From NCBI GenBank assembly GCA_947501635.1, contig CANMWT010000005.1:248001-312000 (forward strand): a stretch of 64,000 nt of DNA, in the 5' to 3' direction. Below the pieces are notes generated by a model. That model saw nothing but the letters and a program-made list of their open reading frames with translations, did not search any database and was not told the origin of the DNA. The position numbers were made by a program, and so were the translations under genes. Every line of letters starts with the position of its first letter. The first letter of the stretch is position 1. Of the stretch, positions 44,214 to 57,218 are shown piece by piece. The stretch is from an uncultured Roseobacter sp. (GTDB taxonomy: Bacteria > Pseudomonadota > Alphaproteobacteria > Rhodobacterales > Rhodobacteraceae).

Positions 44214-45004
44214 TGTTGGCTCTGGTGACAGGACGCGGGGGATTGCCCGCGCGTGTGGCCGCCGCCCAAGCACAGCCGCCACTGGTGTGCGTGCTCGAGG
44301 GCTTTGCGCCAGAGAGTCTGCAGGCTGACATTACTTTCCGGCTTGAGCATCTTGGCAGTCTGCTGGCCGAGCTGAAAGCTCGAGGGATTACCGACATTTG
44401 TCTCTGCGGCGCAATAGAGCGTCCGCAATTCGACCCCAAAGCTTTGGATGCGGCAACACTGCCTCTGGTGCCGGTCATGATGCAGGCCATGGGCACGGGC
44501 GATGACGCTGCCCTGCGCGCTGTGATGACGCTTTTTGAACAACACGGGTTCACCATACGGGCAGCGCATGATCTGGCGCCGGACATACTGGCCCCTGCAG
44601 GCATACTGACGGATGTCACCCTTGACGACAGAGCAAAGGCCGATGTGTCGCGTGCAGATGCGGTTCTGTCAGCGCTTGCACCGCTTGACGTGGGGCAGGG
44701 GTGTGTTGTCGGCGCCGGACTTGTCTGGGGCATCGAGACGGTTGGCGGGACAGATCACATGCTAAAGCACCTGCCGGCTGGTGCGCGCAAGGCTCAGGCG
44801 GTCTTGGTCAAAGCCCCAAAGCACGGTCAGGATAGTCGCGCCGATATGCCGACCGTCGGGCCTGACACAATCGACGCGCTGGCGGCAGCTGGCCTCGTCG
44901 CGCTGGTCATTTCTGCCGGAGCGGTCATTCTGCTGGATCCCGAAGAGACAATCGCACGGGCGAATGACACGGGGATTGCTATATGGTCGCGCGAGCCCGG
45001 GTGA
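44213..45004 (+). CDS. lpxI: UDP-2,3-diacylglucosamine pyrophosphatase LpxI (DUF1009)
   Basis: The 263-residue protein matches LpxI/DUF1009: GLPARVAAAQAQ N-terminus, HLGSLLAELKARGITDICLC and, in the C-terminal domain, GGTDHMLKHLP and VLVKAPKHGQDSRADMPTVG. LpxI replaces LpxH in alphaproteobacteria and hydrolyses UDP-diacylglucosamine to lipid X. The start overlaps lpxA and the stop overlaps the lpxB ATG (TGATG), so lpxA-lpxI-lpxB are coupled. Confidence 0.93.
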   Translation: MLALVTGRGGLPARVAAAQAQPPLVCVLEGFAPESLQADITFRLEHLGSLLAELKARGITDICLCGAIERPQFDPKALDAATLPLVPVMMQAMGTGDDAALRAVMTLFEQHGFTIRAAHDLAPDILAPAGILTDVTLDDRAKADVSRADAVLSALAPLDVGQGCVVGAGLVWGIETVGGTDHMLKHLPAGARKAQAVLVKAPKHGQDSRADMPTVGPDTIDALAAAGLVALVISAGAVILLDPEETIARANDTGIAIWSREPG

Positions 45005-46161
45005 TGCGCGTTTTTCTCATCGCAGGCGAGCCATCGGGGGACAAATTGGGCGCGGCCTTGATGCGCGGGCTAAAAGAGCTGAGCCCAAGGATTGATTTCG
45101 ATGGGATTGGTGGCCCGATGATGCAAGCCGAAGGGCTTGAGAGCCGGTTTCCGATGCAAGAGCTCAGTGTCATGGGAATTGCGGAGATTCTGCCCAAGTA
45201 TCGCGCTTTGAAACGCCGGATCGCGCAAACCGCTCAGACCGTAATTGAGATGCAACCGGACGTACTGATCACCATCGATTCACCTGATTTCAGCTTTCGC
45301 GTGGCAAAGGCCGTTAAATCTGCCAGCCAAGTCAGAACCGTGCATTATGTCGCCCCGACCGTCTGGGCGTGGCGGCCGCGGCGTGCGGAAAAGATATCGC
45401 ACTTTGTCGACCATCTGCTGGCACTTTTCCCGTTCGAGCCGCCATATTTCACGAAACATGGGATGGCCTGCGATTTTGTGGGCCACCCGGTCGTCGCTGA
45501 ACCTGTACCGTCCGCGGCAGAGGTCTCGGCCTTTCGCCAGAAGTACGGCTTGGGTGATGCGCGGCTTCTTTTGGTATTGCCTGGATCGCGCGAGGGCGAA
45601 GTAAAGCGGTTAAGCGGCGTTTTCGGAGATGCGGTTGCGCAATTCGTGGCAGAAGATACATCTTTGCGCGTGATCGTGCCAGCAGCAGCACCTGTAGCGG
45701 ATTTCGTCAAACAGGCCGTGGCTGGCTGGCAGGTTGATGCGCTTGTGCTGGACCCGCGCGACATGTCCCATGACGCTGGTGCGGCGCAGAAGCGAGCCGC
45801 CTTCAAAGCTGCGGACATCGCGCTGGCCGCCTCGGGCACGGTGTCATTGGAGCTTGCCGCAGCGCAAACGCCTATGGTTGTCGCCTATAAAATGAATGCG
45901 CTGAGCTATTTCCTGATCCGGCGCATGGCACTGGTTGATACAGTCACACTGGTCAATCTGGTGGCTGATGCGCGGGTCGTGCCCGAATTTCTGGGCCCGG
46001 ACTGCGAAGCGACGGCGATTGCAAACGCCTTGAGGGACACTCTGGCGGCACCGGCATCACAAAACGATGCCATGAATGTCACTATGGAGCGCCTTGGCCG
46101 TGGCATGGAAGACCCCGGATTGCGTGCCGCACGTGCTGTGCTGTCTGGGATGAACGAATAA
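45004..46161 (+). CDS. lpxB: Lipid-A-disaccharide synthase
   Basis: The 385-residue protein (ATG 45004 overlapping the lpxI stop) has FLIAGEPSGDKLGAALMRGL, VDFIGGPMM-like segment, the conserved SVMGIAEILPKY, PDFSFRVAK, and the C-terminal VAYKMNALSYFLIRRM. It condenses lipid X with UDP-diacylglucosamine. An in-frame ATG at 44983 would overlap lpxI further and is less likely. Confidence 0.94.
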   Translation: MRVFLIAGEPSGDKLGAALMRGLKELSPRIDFDGIGGPMMQAEGLESRFPMQELSVMGIAEILPKYRALKRRIAQTAQTVIEMQPDVLITIDSPDFSFRVAKAVKSASQVRTVHYVAPTVWAWRPRRAEKISHFVDHLLALFPFEPPYFTKHGMACDFVGHPVVAEPVPSAAEVSAFRQKYGLGDARLLLVLPGSREGEVKRLSGVFGDAVAQFVAEDTSLRVIVPAAAPVADFVKQAVAGWQVDALVLDPRDMSHDAGAAQKRAAFKAADIALAASGTVSLELAAAQTPMVVAYKMNALSYFLIRRMALVDTVTLVNLVADARVVPEFLGPDCEATAIANALRDTLAAPASQNDAMNVTMERLGRGMEDPGLRAARAVLSGMNE

Positions 46162-46229
46162 TCCAAAGATCGAGTGAGGCCGCATGCCATTTCTTGCGCG
46201 GCCTTGTTGGGGCGCGCACTTCAGCTGGC

Positions 46230-47372
46230 CTAGCCCTTGTGAATCCAGCCTCCGCCGAAGATACGGCTGCTGTCGGGGTCATAGAATACGCAAGCCTGTC
46301 CCGGTGAGACCCCCTCTTCCGGCGTGATAAGCTCGACAGTGGCTTCGGTATCGCTAAGCGGTCGGATAACGGCATCAGTGGGTGGACGTGTTGAGCGCAC
46401 TTTAACGGCCACATGCCACGCATCGCGCGAGCTCAGCGGGGCGTCTCCAAGCCAGTTGATTTCGCGCACCGGAATGGTTCGTGTGGAAAGCATGGATTTT
46501 GGCCCCACAATCACCTGCCGTGTGTCGGGGTCCAGTTTTACCACGTAGAGAGGGTCGGCCAACCCGCCGATGCCCAGCCCACGGCGCTGACCAATGGTGT
46601 AATTCACGACACCTTCATGCATGCCCAGAACGCGCCCGTCGGCATGCACGATCTCGCCCGGCGCTGCAGCTTCGGGCCGTAGCTTCCTGATAACCGAAGC
46701 ATAATCTCCGTTCGGGACAAAGCAGATATCCTGACTGTCCGGTTTATTGGCAACACTCAGGTTGTATCTGTCGGCCAGTGCGCGGGTATCGTCTTTTGAC
46801 GGTAAATGCCCAAGCGGAAAGCGCAGGAAAGCAAGCTGTTCAGGCGTGGTGGAAAACAGAAAGTAGCTTTGGTCGCGATTGGCATCAGCTGCGGCATGCA
46901 GTTCAGCACCGCTTGCGCCCATTTTGCGCTGGATGTAGTGGCCCGTGGCCATACAGTCGGCTTCCAGGTCCTTCGCCGTTTCGAGCAGGTCTTTGAATTT
47001 AACGCGCTCATTGCACCTGATACAGGGCACAGGTGTCGCGCCACCAAGGTAGCTGTCAGCGAATTCATCAATGACCGCATCTTTAAAGATGTTTTCATAG
47101 TCCAGAACGTAATGCGGAAAACCCATCTTTTCGGAAACACGCCGTGCGTCATGTATATCGATACCTGCACAGCAGGCGCCCTTTTTCGCCAAAGCCGCCC
47201 CGTGATCGTAGAGCTGCAAGGTCACGCCAACCACGTCATAGCCTTCTTCGGCGAGCATTGCCGCCACGACAGAACTGTCCACGCCGCCCGACATCGCGAC
47301 AACAACGCGTGTGTCTGCGGGGGCCTTGGCGAATCCAAGCGAATTCACAGGCGGTGTTTTGTCCAGGGGCAT
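46230..47372 (-). CDS. mnmA: tRNA 2-thiouridylase MnmA
   Basis: The 380-residue protein has the P-loop [15 protein letters not shown], the two catalytic cysteines in [15 protein letters not shown] and [10 protein letters not shown], and the MnmA C-terminal beta domain ([19 protein letters not shown]). It thiolates U34 of tRNA for Lys, Glu and Gln. It converges on lpxB and is divergent from the sciP-ctrA pair. Confidence 0.94.
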   Translation of the reverse strand: MPLDKTPPVNSLGFAKAPADTRVVVAMSGGVDSSVVAAMLAEEGYDVVGVTLQLYDHGAALAKKGACCAGIDIHDARRVSEKMGFPHYVLDYENIFKDAVIDEFADSYLGGATPVPCIRCNERVKFKDLLETAKDLEADCMATGHYIQRKMGASGAELHAAADANRDQSYFLFSTTPEQLAFLRFPLGHLPSKDDTRALADRYNLSVANKPDSQDICFVPNGDYASVIRKLRPEAAAPGEIVHADGRVLGMHEGVVNYTIGQRRGLGIGGLADPLYVVKLDPDTRQVIVGPKSMLSTRTIPVREINWLGDAPLSSRDAWHVAVKVRSTRPPTDAVIRPLSDTEATVELITPEEGVSPGQACVFYDPDSSRIFGGGWIHKG

Positions 47373-47495
47373 TACGTCTCTCCGAAACTTCGAGTGAAAT
47401 ATAGGAAAATCCTAAGCACTCTCAAGAGCAGGCTTCATCGGTCTTTAAGGCGGTTTCGTCAAGGTGCAGAAAACGAGTTGGAGATGGGTAAAGAC

Positions 47496-47774
47496 ATGTA
47501 TCTCAAGAAAGTTGACGGTCCGCGATCCGTCACCCTTGCGGATGGATCTGTTATGACACTTGCGGATCTTCCGCCAGCAAAAACAAAACGTTGGGTTGCC
47601 TCGCGCAAGGCGGCTGTGGTGCGCGGAGTGGCCTATGGGCTGATCTCGCAGGCGGACGCACTGAAACGTTATCAAGTCAGCGAGGACGAATTTCTGGGTT
47701 GGGTGCGTGCGGTGTCCGAGCATGGGGAAGAGGCACTAAAAGCAACTTCAGTACAAAAATATAGACAACCTTAA
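47496..47774 (+). CDS. sciP: SciP/DUF1153 CtrA-regulating protein
   Basis: The 92-residue protein is DUF1153, the family of Caulobacter SciP: a first segment (SVMTLADLPPAKTKRWVASR) then a helix-turn-helix (VRGVAYGLISQADALKRYQV, EFLGWVRAV). SciP binds CtrA and represses CtrA-dependent genes. I start at ATG 47496; ATG 47484 four codons earlier is also possible. It lies 97 bases before ctrA in the same direction. The gene symbol is by family and is not proven in roseobacters. Confidence 0.8.
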   Translation: MYLKKVDGPRSVTLADGSVMTLADLPPAKTKRWVASRKAAVVRGVAYGLISQADALKRYQVSEDEFLGWVRAVSEHGEEALKATSVQKYRQP

Positions 47775-47801
47775 GTTGTTAAGGTAAATAATTTGATACC
47801 G

Positions 47802-47816
47802 GTAACGTGTAGTTAA
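47802..47816 (+). promoter_or_regulatory. CtrA-like binding site upstream of ctrA
   Basis: GTAA-CGTGTAG-TTAA matches the Caulobacter CtrA consensus TTAA-N7-TTAA with one mismatch. It ends 55 bases before the ctrA start. A second TTAACC at 47813 and GGTTAA at 47831 extend the AT-rich region. Binding is inferred from the known autoregulation of CtrA in Caulobacter. Confidence 0.5.
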
Positions 47817-47871
47817 CCTTTTTTCTTCACGGTTAATGCAAGTTCCCGGACACATCCATGCGGAGAAGAAA

Positions 47872-48591
47872 ATGCGCGTTTTGCTCGTAGAAGACGACCC
47901 AACCACCTCAAAAAGCGTCGAACTGATGCTGACACATGCCAACCTGAACGTCTATGCAACGGACCTTGGCGAAGAGGGCATCGATCTGGCAAAACTATAC
48001 GACTATGACTTGATACTGCTTGACCTCGATCTGCCGGACATGAATGGGCATGAAGTTTTGCGCCAGCTGCGCCTGTCACGGATTGAAACCCCCATACTGA
48101 TCCTTTCCGGTGCGGATGACACGGAAAGCAAGATCAAAGGGTTTGGGTTCGGCGCGGATGACTATCTGACAAAACCGTTTCACCGAGAGGAATTGGTCGC
48201 GCGCATCCATGCGATTATCCGACGTTCCAAAGGGCATTCGCAGTCTGTTATCGACACTGGCCTTATTTCGGTCAATCTGGATGCAAAGACGGTCAGCGTT
48301 GAAAGCAAGACCGTGCATCTCACGGGGAAAGAGTACCAGATGCTTGAGCTGTTGTCGCTCCGCAAAGGCACAACACTGACAAAAGAGATGTTCCTCAACC
48401 ATCTTTATGGGGGCATGGATGAGCCCGAGCTGAAAATCATTGATGTCTTCATCTGCAAGCTGCGTAAAAAGCTGAGCACGGCGACCGGTGGTGATAACTA
48501 TATCGAAACGGTTTGGGGGCGCGGATACGTCTTGCGCGATCCGGAACCTGCGCACATTGACGATCCGCAGCGCCTTGCGGTTGGTGCATAG
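47872..48591 (+). CDS. ctrA: Cell-cycle response regulator CtrA
   Basis: The 239-residue protein has a receiver domain with phospho-acceptor Asp51 ([14 protein letters not shown], residues 46-59) and Lys at the conserved [14 protein letters not shown] region, and an OmpR-type winged helix from about 125 ([35 protein letters not shown]). It matches CtrA closely. In roseobacters CtrA is linked to motility and gene transfer agents. ATG 47872 is the standard N-terminus MRVLLVEDD; an upstream in-frame ATG at 47836 is not conserved. It is preceded by sciP. Confidence 0.95.
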   Translation: MRVLLVEDDPTTSKSVELMLTHANLNVYATDLGEEGIDLAKLYDYDLILLDLDLPDMNGHEVLRQLRLSRIETPILILSGADDTESKIKGFGFGADDYLTKPFHREELVARIHAIIRRSKGHSQSVIDTGLISVNLDAKTVSVESKTVHLTGKEYQMLELLSLRKGTTLTKEMFLNHLYGGMDEPELKIIDVFICKLRKKLSTATGGDNYIETVWGRGYVLRDPEPAHIDDPQRLAVGA

Positions 48592-52925
<4,334 letters not shown>

Positions 52926-53015
52926 ATCTTTTGTTCACAAAAGTTCTTAAAAAGTTCTTTACATGATCGGCCGGAAATGAGAACAAATAGGCAACAAGAG
53001 ATGAGGTACAGACCG

Positions 53016-53144
53016 ATGTCAGCATTAAGCCAGATGAAATTAGTAGCCACCCGGGCACGCGGCACTTTGGTTCAAGACGCATTGGGTGCGTCGGCTTTGA
53101 TGGTAATGCTGTTGGTCGGACTACATCTCCCGAATTTCTTTTAA
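53016..53144 (+). CDS. Small membrane-associated protein, 42 aa
   Basis: ATG 53016 has GAGG nine bases before it; an in-frame ATG at 53001 lacks a good site. The product has an amphipathic basic N-terminus (MKLVATRARGT) and a hydrophobic tail (ALGASALMVMLLVGLHLPNFF). It begins 90 bases after recG. No family was recognised with certainty. A terminator 144 bases further on suggests a short monocistronic mRNA with a long 3' end. Confidence 0.55.
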   Translation: MSALSQMKLVATRARGTLVQDALGASALMVMLLVGLHLPNFF

Positions 53145-53287
53145 GGTTTCTGCCTGCGCTCTCATGCCGGTTTTGTCACAGCGCTCCCCCCAATGGGCGC
53201 ACCCCCGAGATGAACACTGCCTGTCCCATCTCAGTGCGGTTATCCCGCGTGACCTGACCGGACCCCACATGAGTAACGCTTTGACTA

Positions 53288-53323
53288 CGCCGCGGTCCTT
53301 TCATGGCCCGCGGCGTTTTTTTT
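53288..53323 (+). terminator. Rho-independent terminator between small gene and chemoreceptor
   Basis: CGCCGCGG and CCGCGGCG form a perfect 8-bp stem with a 12-base loop (TCCTTTCATGGC), followed by eight T. It is oriented for plus-strand transcripts and touches the end of the convergent chemoreceptor gene. Confidence 0.85.
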
Positions 53324-54725
53324 AATCAAAACCATAGGCAAGCCGGAGTCCACCCCAGTGACGGTCCTGCACGATAATGGGGGCGGACAGATCTTTCATC
53401 ATTTTGAATGTGCCGCCGCCCATGTCACGCCGATAGACCTGCAGCAAAAAGGGGGCTGTACTCTTTCCAGCCTTCAAACCAACCCGATCGTCGAAAATGC
53501 GCCGGTTCCGACAATTTGCCGTGTTCCAAACCGGATCATCACTTGGTGGTTTGGAGAATTTCTTATTGTGCGTAGGCAAATACCCATTTACGTCGACCGC
53601 AGCGCAGAACACGACCTTAGGGTCAAAATCCAGCGTAGGTTCCTGGATCGGGGGCAGGATTTCATCAAGTAACGTTGTGGCCTCGGTTAGCACCTGTTCG
53701 GGATTGGTGCCGGGAATTGGCCGGTAGCTGCGGTCAAAGAGCCGCGAGAGAGTGATCCGCCCGGTTTGTACCGCCTCTTCCATGCCGGACGACACCTCGG
53801 CGGCGCGGTCGCACACCGCCGCGATGAATCGAGCGTCTTCGGCGTTTTTGTCAAGATGCGCGGTCGCCTGTACAATCGTTTCGGACGTGTCGATGAGACG
53901 CAAAACCCGTTCATGTGTCTTAGTGATGCCCGAGGTCGTACCCGAAACGGCGTTCCCGATCTTGAGGAGTGCCGGTGTGAAATCAGCCATCGCCACCTCA
54001 ACCCGTTCCGTCTGTTCAAAGATGCGTCTTGCCCGCGCTTCTGCCGATGTCACAGAGGTTTCGACCCGTGCCAACGCCTCGTCCGTGACGCCTGCGTCGT
54101 CAAGAACGTCGGTGGCTTGCTGTGCAATTGTGCCGGCTTCCTCGCGCAGTTCCGATATCCATCCAGTCAGGGTTTCAACGTTCTGTGTGATCTGGCGCGC
54201 AGCATCCCGCGTCTGACGAGAAAGCTCGTTAATGGCCTCCGCGACGACGGCAAAGCCCCGCCCACTTTCGCCAGCGCGCGCGGCTTCGATTTTTGCGTTG
54301 ATTGCCAATGTGTTCACCTGGGTAGCAATGCCGGCAATCTGTTGATTGTTGTTTCTGACAGCGACCAGAGTCGCGCTTACCTCTTCGGTCCGGGTCGATA
54401 CTTGCTGCACCCACACAGCGACATTGCGTGACCGCTCGCCAGTGCGACGCACCAGCGTTGCGGAAGCCGACACATCCTGAACCGTCGCCGCGGTTTGTTT
54501 GTTCATCGCGTCGACAGCCACGCGCACATCTGCATTGACGGCGGCAACTTCATCCGCGCGGGCACGCAATATGGCCAGCCCGTTTGATTGTGCCTGTGCA
54601 TGTTCCTCAACAAGGTCAAGAAAGCCGGCAATATCCACGATTTCATACCCGAGTGCCGCGGCCGCCGCCGTAAGTCTTCTGGATTGTTCAGCAGTCGGTG
54701 AAGGGGAATGACGGACAGCTTGCAT
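53322..54725 (-). CDS. Soluble methyl-accepting chemotaxis protein
   Basis: The 467-residue protein (ATG 54725, GAGG six bases before; an upstream GTG at 54761 has no site) has no transmembrane segment. Residues about 50-320 are a helical signalling domain with the hairpin core [20 protein letters not shown] and [20 protein letters not shown], which docks CheA/CheW. The C-terminal 110 residues ([20 protein letters not shown], then [10 protein letters not shown] and [17 protein letters not shown]) look like a Cache-type sensor in the cytoplasm. It should report internal metabolic state. It converges on recG's small downstream gene. Confidence 0.85.
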   Translation of the reverse strand: MQAVRHSPSPTAEQSRRLTAAAAALGYEIVDIAGFLDLVEEHAQAQSNGLAILRARADEVAAVNADVRVAVDAMNKQTAATVQDVSASATLVRRTGERSRNVAVWVQQVSTRTEEVSATLVAVRNNNQQIAGIATQVNTLAINAKIEAARAGESGRGFAVVAEAINELSRQTRDAARQITQNVETLTGWISELREEAGTIAQQATDVLDDAGVTDEALARVETSVTSAEARARRIFEQTERVEVAMADFTPALLKIGNAVSGTTSGITKTHERVLRLIDTSETIVQATAHLDKNAEDARFIAAVCDRAAEVSSGMEEAVQTGRITLSRLFDRSYRPIPGTNPEQVLTEATTLLDEILPPIQEPTLDFDPKVVFCAAVDVNGYLPTHNKKFSKPPSDDPVWNTANCRNRRIFDDRVGLKAGKSTAPFLLQVYRRDMGGGTFKMMKDLSAPIIVQDRHWGGLRLAYGFD

Positions 54726-54804
54726 AGAACCTCGGTATTCTGGGTCTGTCACATCTCTCACAAAGGGTTTTAAAAAAGCCTAACGCCGCAGTGGCATCGG
54801 GCCA

Positions 54805-55257
54805 TCAGGCGCAATCAGACTGCAACGCCTGTTCAGCTGCTTCGCTCGCGGCCTCGATGCACAAGAGAATGGAAGCGTGGCGGTTCTTGTACTCGCGTGC
54901 AGGTTCAAGAACCTCAAAGCCCTCAAATGGTGCATCAGGAACTGGCCCGCCCTCTTTAAGCATGGCGCGAAGCGCGTCGCGGGCCTGCTGCAATTCCGGC
55001 AGGGTCCGGCCGATTACGGCAGCGCCCGTGACCGCAGCTGCCGCTTGACCCAATGCACAGGCTTTGACGTCCTGCCCAAACCGTGACACGCGCCCATCTT
55101 CCATTGAAAGATCAACAGTCACGGCCGACCCGCACAGTGGAGAGCGTTTCTTGACCGTTGCCATTGGCGCCTCCAGCCTTTCCAGATGCGGGATATCGGC
55201 GGCCAGTGCCAGAATGCGCCCCGAATAAAGCTTTATCAGATCGGTGTCCGCGGACAT
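54805..55257 (-). CDS. IscU/NifU-like iron-sulfur scaffold protein
   Basis: The 150-residue protein resembles NifU-N/IscU: Cys42 (SPLCGSAV), Cys67 (KACALGQ) and Cys133 (LLCIEAA) match the three cysteine positions of IscU, though the CGD aspartate is Ser here (CGS). Such scaffolds receive sulfur from a desulfurase and pass clusters to clients. No suf or isc genes lie nearby; the neighbour is divergent hisI. The start is ATG 55257 after a weak AAAGAA site. A scaffold specialised for one client is possible. Confidence 0.75.
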   Translation of the reverse strand: MSADTDLIKLYSGRILALAADIPHLERLEAPMATVKKRSPLCGSAVTVDLSMEDGRVSRFGQDVKACALGQAAAAVTGAAVIGRTLPELQQARDALRAMLKEGGPVPDAPFEGFEVLEPAREYKNRHASILLCIEAASEAAEQALQSDCA

Positions 55258-55336
55258 TACTGTGTTCTTTCGGTTTTGTTTGTCAGTTCGTTTCTTTAAA
55301 TAGTCGCTGTGCCCCGATTGCAAAAGGATTTTTGAC

Positions 55337-55717
55337 ATGGAAGCAACGCGCAGGCGATTTGATCCCACAACGCTACGTTTTGACAAAGCGGGCCTGATAC
55401 CGGCGATTGCACAGGATGCACAAAGCGGAGAGGTGTTGATGCTGGCCTGGATGAACGCGCAAAGCATCTCGCGCACCATCGAAACGGGGCGCGTCACCTA
55501 TTGGAGCCGTTCGCGTCAGGCGTATTGGATCAAAGGCGAAAGCAGCGGCAACATACAGGAACTGGTGGAACTGCTTTTTGATTGTGACCGCGATTGCCTG
55601 CTTGTGAAAGTGCGGCAGACGGGCCCGGCATGCCACACGGGGCGTCGCACCTGTTTCTATACTGCTGTGGAAGACGACCACGAAATCGAATTACTAACCC
55701 CTGAAAACGAAACCTAG
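55337..55717 (+). CDS. hisI: Phosphoribosyl-AMP cyclohydrolase
   Basis: The 126-residue protein has the HisI core: LMLAWMNAQSISRTIETGRV, YWSRSRQAYWIKGESSGN, the metal-binding DCDRDCLL and CHTGRRTCFY. It opens the purine ring in histidine synthesis. The hisE domain is not fused here. It overlaps the convergent gluQ by four bases. Confidence 0.93.
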   Translation: MEATRRRFDPTTLRFDKAGLIPAIAQDAQSGEVLMLAWMNAQSISRTIETGRVTYWSRSRQAYWIKGESSGNIQELVELLFDCDRDCLLVKVRQTGPACHTGRRTCFYTAVEDDHEIELLTPENET

Positions 55718-56568
55718 AGCCCGACGCGCTGCCGGATGTCGGCCGGTGTCAAACCCTCTTGACGGTACTTTTCGATGGCGCGGGCGTCATCGCGTTTGGC
55801 CAGCCGTTTACCGCTGTCGTCGCGGATCAGCCGGTGATGGTGGTAGACGGGAGTTTCAAGGCCCAAAAGGGCCTGCAGGACAATGTGAATGTAGGTAGCG
55901 TCAAACAGGTCCTTGCCACGTACGACATCTGTCACCTCTTGTGCCGCGTCATCCAGAACCACGGCAAGGTGATAGGATGTTCCCATCTCGCGCCGCGCCA
56001 GTACCACATCTCCAATCCCGTCCCGTGCATACCCAGGATCAAGTATGAAAGTCTCTGGCGTACCACCGCCTGCTTCTTCAAAGGACAAAGGTGCACTAAG
56101 CAGGGCAAGCGCTTTTTCCATGTCGAGGCGAAATGCAACAGCGCGCGGATCATAGTTGGTGGGAGGATGACGCTTGCAGGTGCCGGGGTAAATCGTCCCA
56201 TCGGGTCCGAAAGCAGGTGCGCCGCCTTCCTGCGGTGCCGATGATGCCATCTGAATGTCGCGGCGCGTGCAGATACAGGGATAGACCACCCCCAGAGCTC
56301 GCAAATAGTTCAAGCCTACGCGATAGCTGTCTATCCGGTCTGATTGGCGAAAAACCGGCTCGGGCCAGACGATACCAAGCCACCGCAAATCATCAAAGAT
56401 CTGCTTCTCCCAATGGCGCCGCGCACGGCTTTGATCGATATCTTCGATGCGTAGCAGAAACGTACCGCCGGCGGCGACAGCCATATCATAGGCCAAAAGC
56501 GCCGAATAGGCGTGCCCCAGATGCAATGGCCCTGTAGGCGAAGGCGCAAAACGGGTGATAAAGGTCAC
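55714..56568 (-). CDS. gluQ: Glutamyl-Q tRNA(Asp) synthetase
   Basis: The 284-residue protein is a short glutamyl-tRNA synthetase paralogue: FAPSPTGPLHLGHAYSAL (HIGH motif) and GKRLAKRDDA (KMSKS-like) near 255, with a zinc-type Cys motif in YPCICTRRDI. The anticodon-binding domain is absent, as in GluQRS, which charges queuosine 34 of tRNA-Asp with glutamate. Overlaps the convergent hisI; ends just after the methyltransferase start. Confidence 0.92.
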   Translation of the reverse strand: MTFITRFAPSPTGPLHLGHAYSALLAYDMAVAAGGTFLLRIEDIDQSRARRHWEKQIFDDLRWLGIVWPEPVFRQSDRIDSYRVGLNYLRALGVVYPCICTRRDIQMASSAPQEGGAPAFGPDGTIYPGTCKRHPPTNYDPRAVAFRLDMEKALALLSAPLSFEEAGGGTPETFILDPGYARDGIGDVVLARREMGTSYHLAVVLDDAAQEVTDVVRGKDLFDATYIHIVLQALLGLETPVYHHHRLIRDDSGKRLAKRDDARAIEKYRQEGLTPADIRQRVGL

Positions 56569-57179
56569 TCTTTTTCAATAACGTATACGTTGGAGTTCAA
56601 GTCGATTCCGGGAAGGTGTGGCCCATGTTCCTTAAACAGCAACTTGGCCGCGCCGCAGTCAAGCCACTCGTTCACGCCTGCTTCGTTAATTGGGTCCTCG
56701 AGCGCATGGTCATTGAAGGAAAAAACCAGCTTGTTGCCCTTGGCCAACCCCTTCATCAGCGTGTGAAAGACGGAAATAGGCGCTGCGCCGGCCCCGATGA
56801 CACCGATTGCGGCGATGGCGGCATAGGTGCCCGGCGCATGGGCCAATGGCACTCCCGCCTCGATTTGTGAAAGGTTGCGATAAACGCCCTTTTCACGCGC
56901 TTGCCCCAGCATTTCAGCCGAAAGATCCAACCCGTCTATCGTCTCGAACCCCGCAAGCTTCAAGGCCAGCCCCGACAACCCCGTTCCACAGCCGAAATCC
57001 AGCACAGGCTCGGACAAATCGCCGGAATGAGCGGCAAGCGCTTCGGCGCACCGTGCGGGTGTCGCATAGCCATTACTGGCGACTTCCGCGTCGTAACTGT
57101 CCGACCATGAATCGTAAAGCGCACGGGTCGAAGCCGCATCGCGGGCACCGTAGACTTTATCCAGATACTTTTTAGTCAT
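56565..57179 (-). CDS. Class I SAM-dependent methyltransferase
   Basis: The 204-residue protein has motif I VLDFGCGTGLSGLALKLAGF (residues about 59-78) and motif post-I IDGLDLSAEMLGQA, the class I methyltransferase fold. The N-terminus (KKYLDKVYGARDAASTRALY) is charged. Its stop overlaps the gluQ start by four bases and trmFO lies 40 bases upstream, so the three could be co-transcribed with RNA-modification genes. Acceptor unknown. Confidence 0.87.
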   Translation of the reverse strand: MTKKYLDKVYGARDAASTRALYDSWSDSYDAEVASNGYATPARCAEALAAHSGDLSEPVLDFGCGTGLSGLALKLAGFETIDGLDLSAEMLGQAREKGVYRNLSQIEAGVPLAHAPGTYAAIAAIGVIGAGAAPISVFHTLMKGLAKGNKLVFSFNDHALEDPINEAGVNEWLDCGAAKLLFKEHGPHLPGIDLNSNVYVIEKE

Positions 57180-57218
57180 GCAGAAAGGTTAACGCCTGCG
57201 GCGTGGTGCTGTCCAGTA

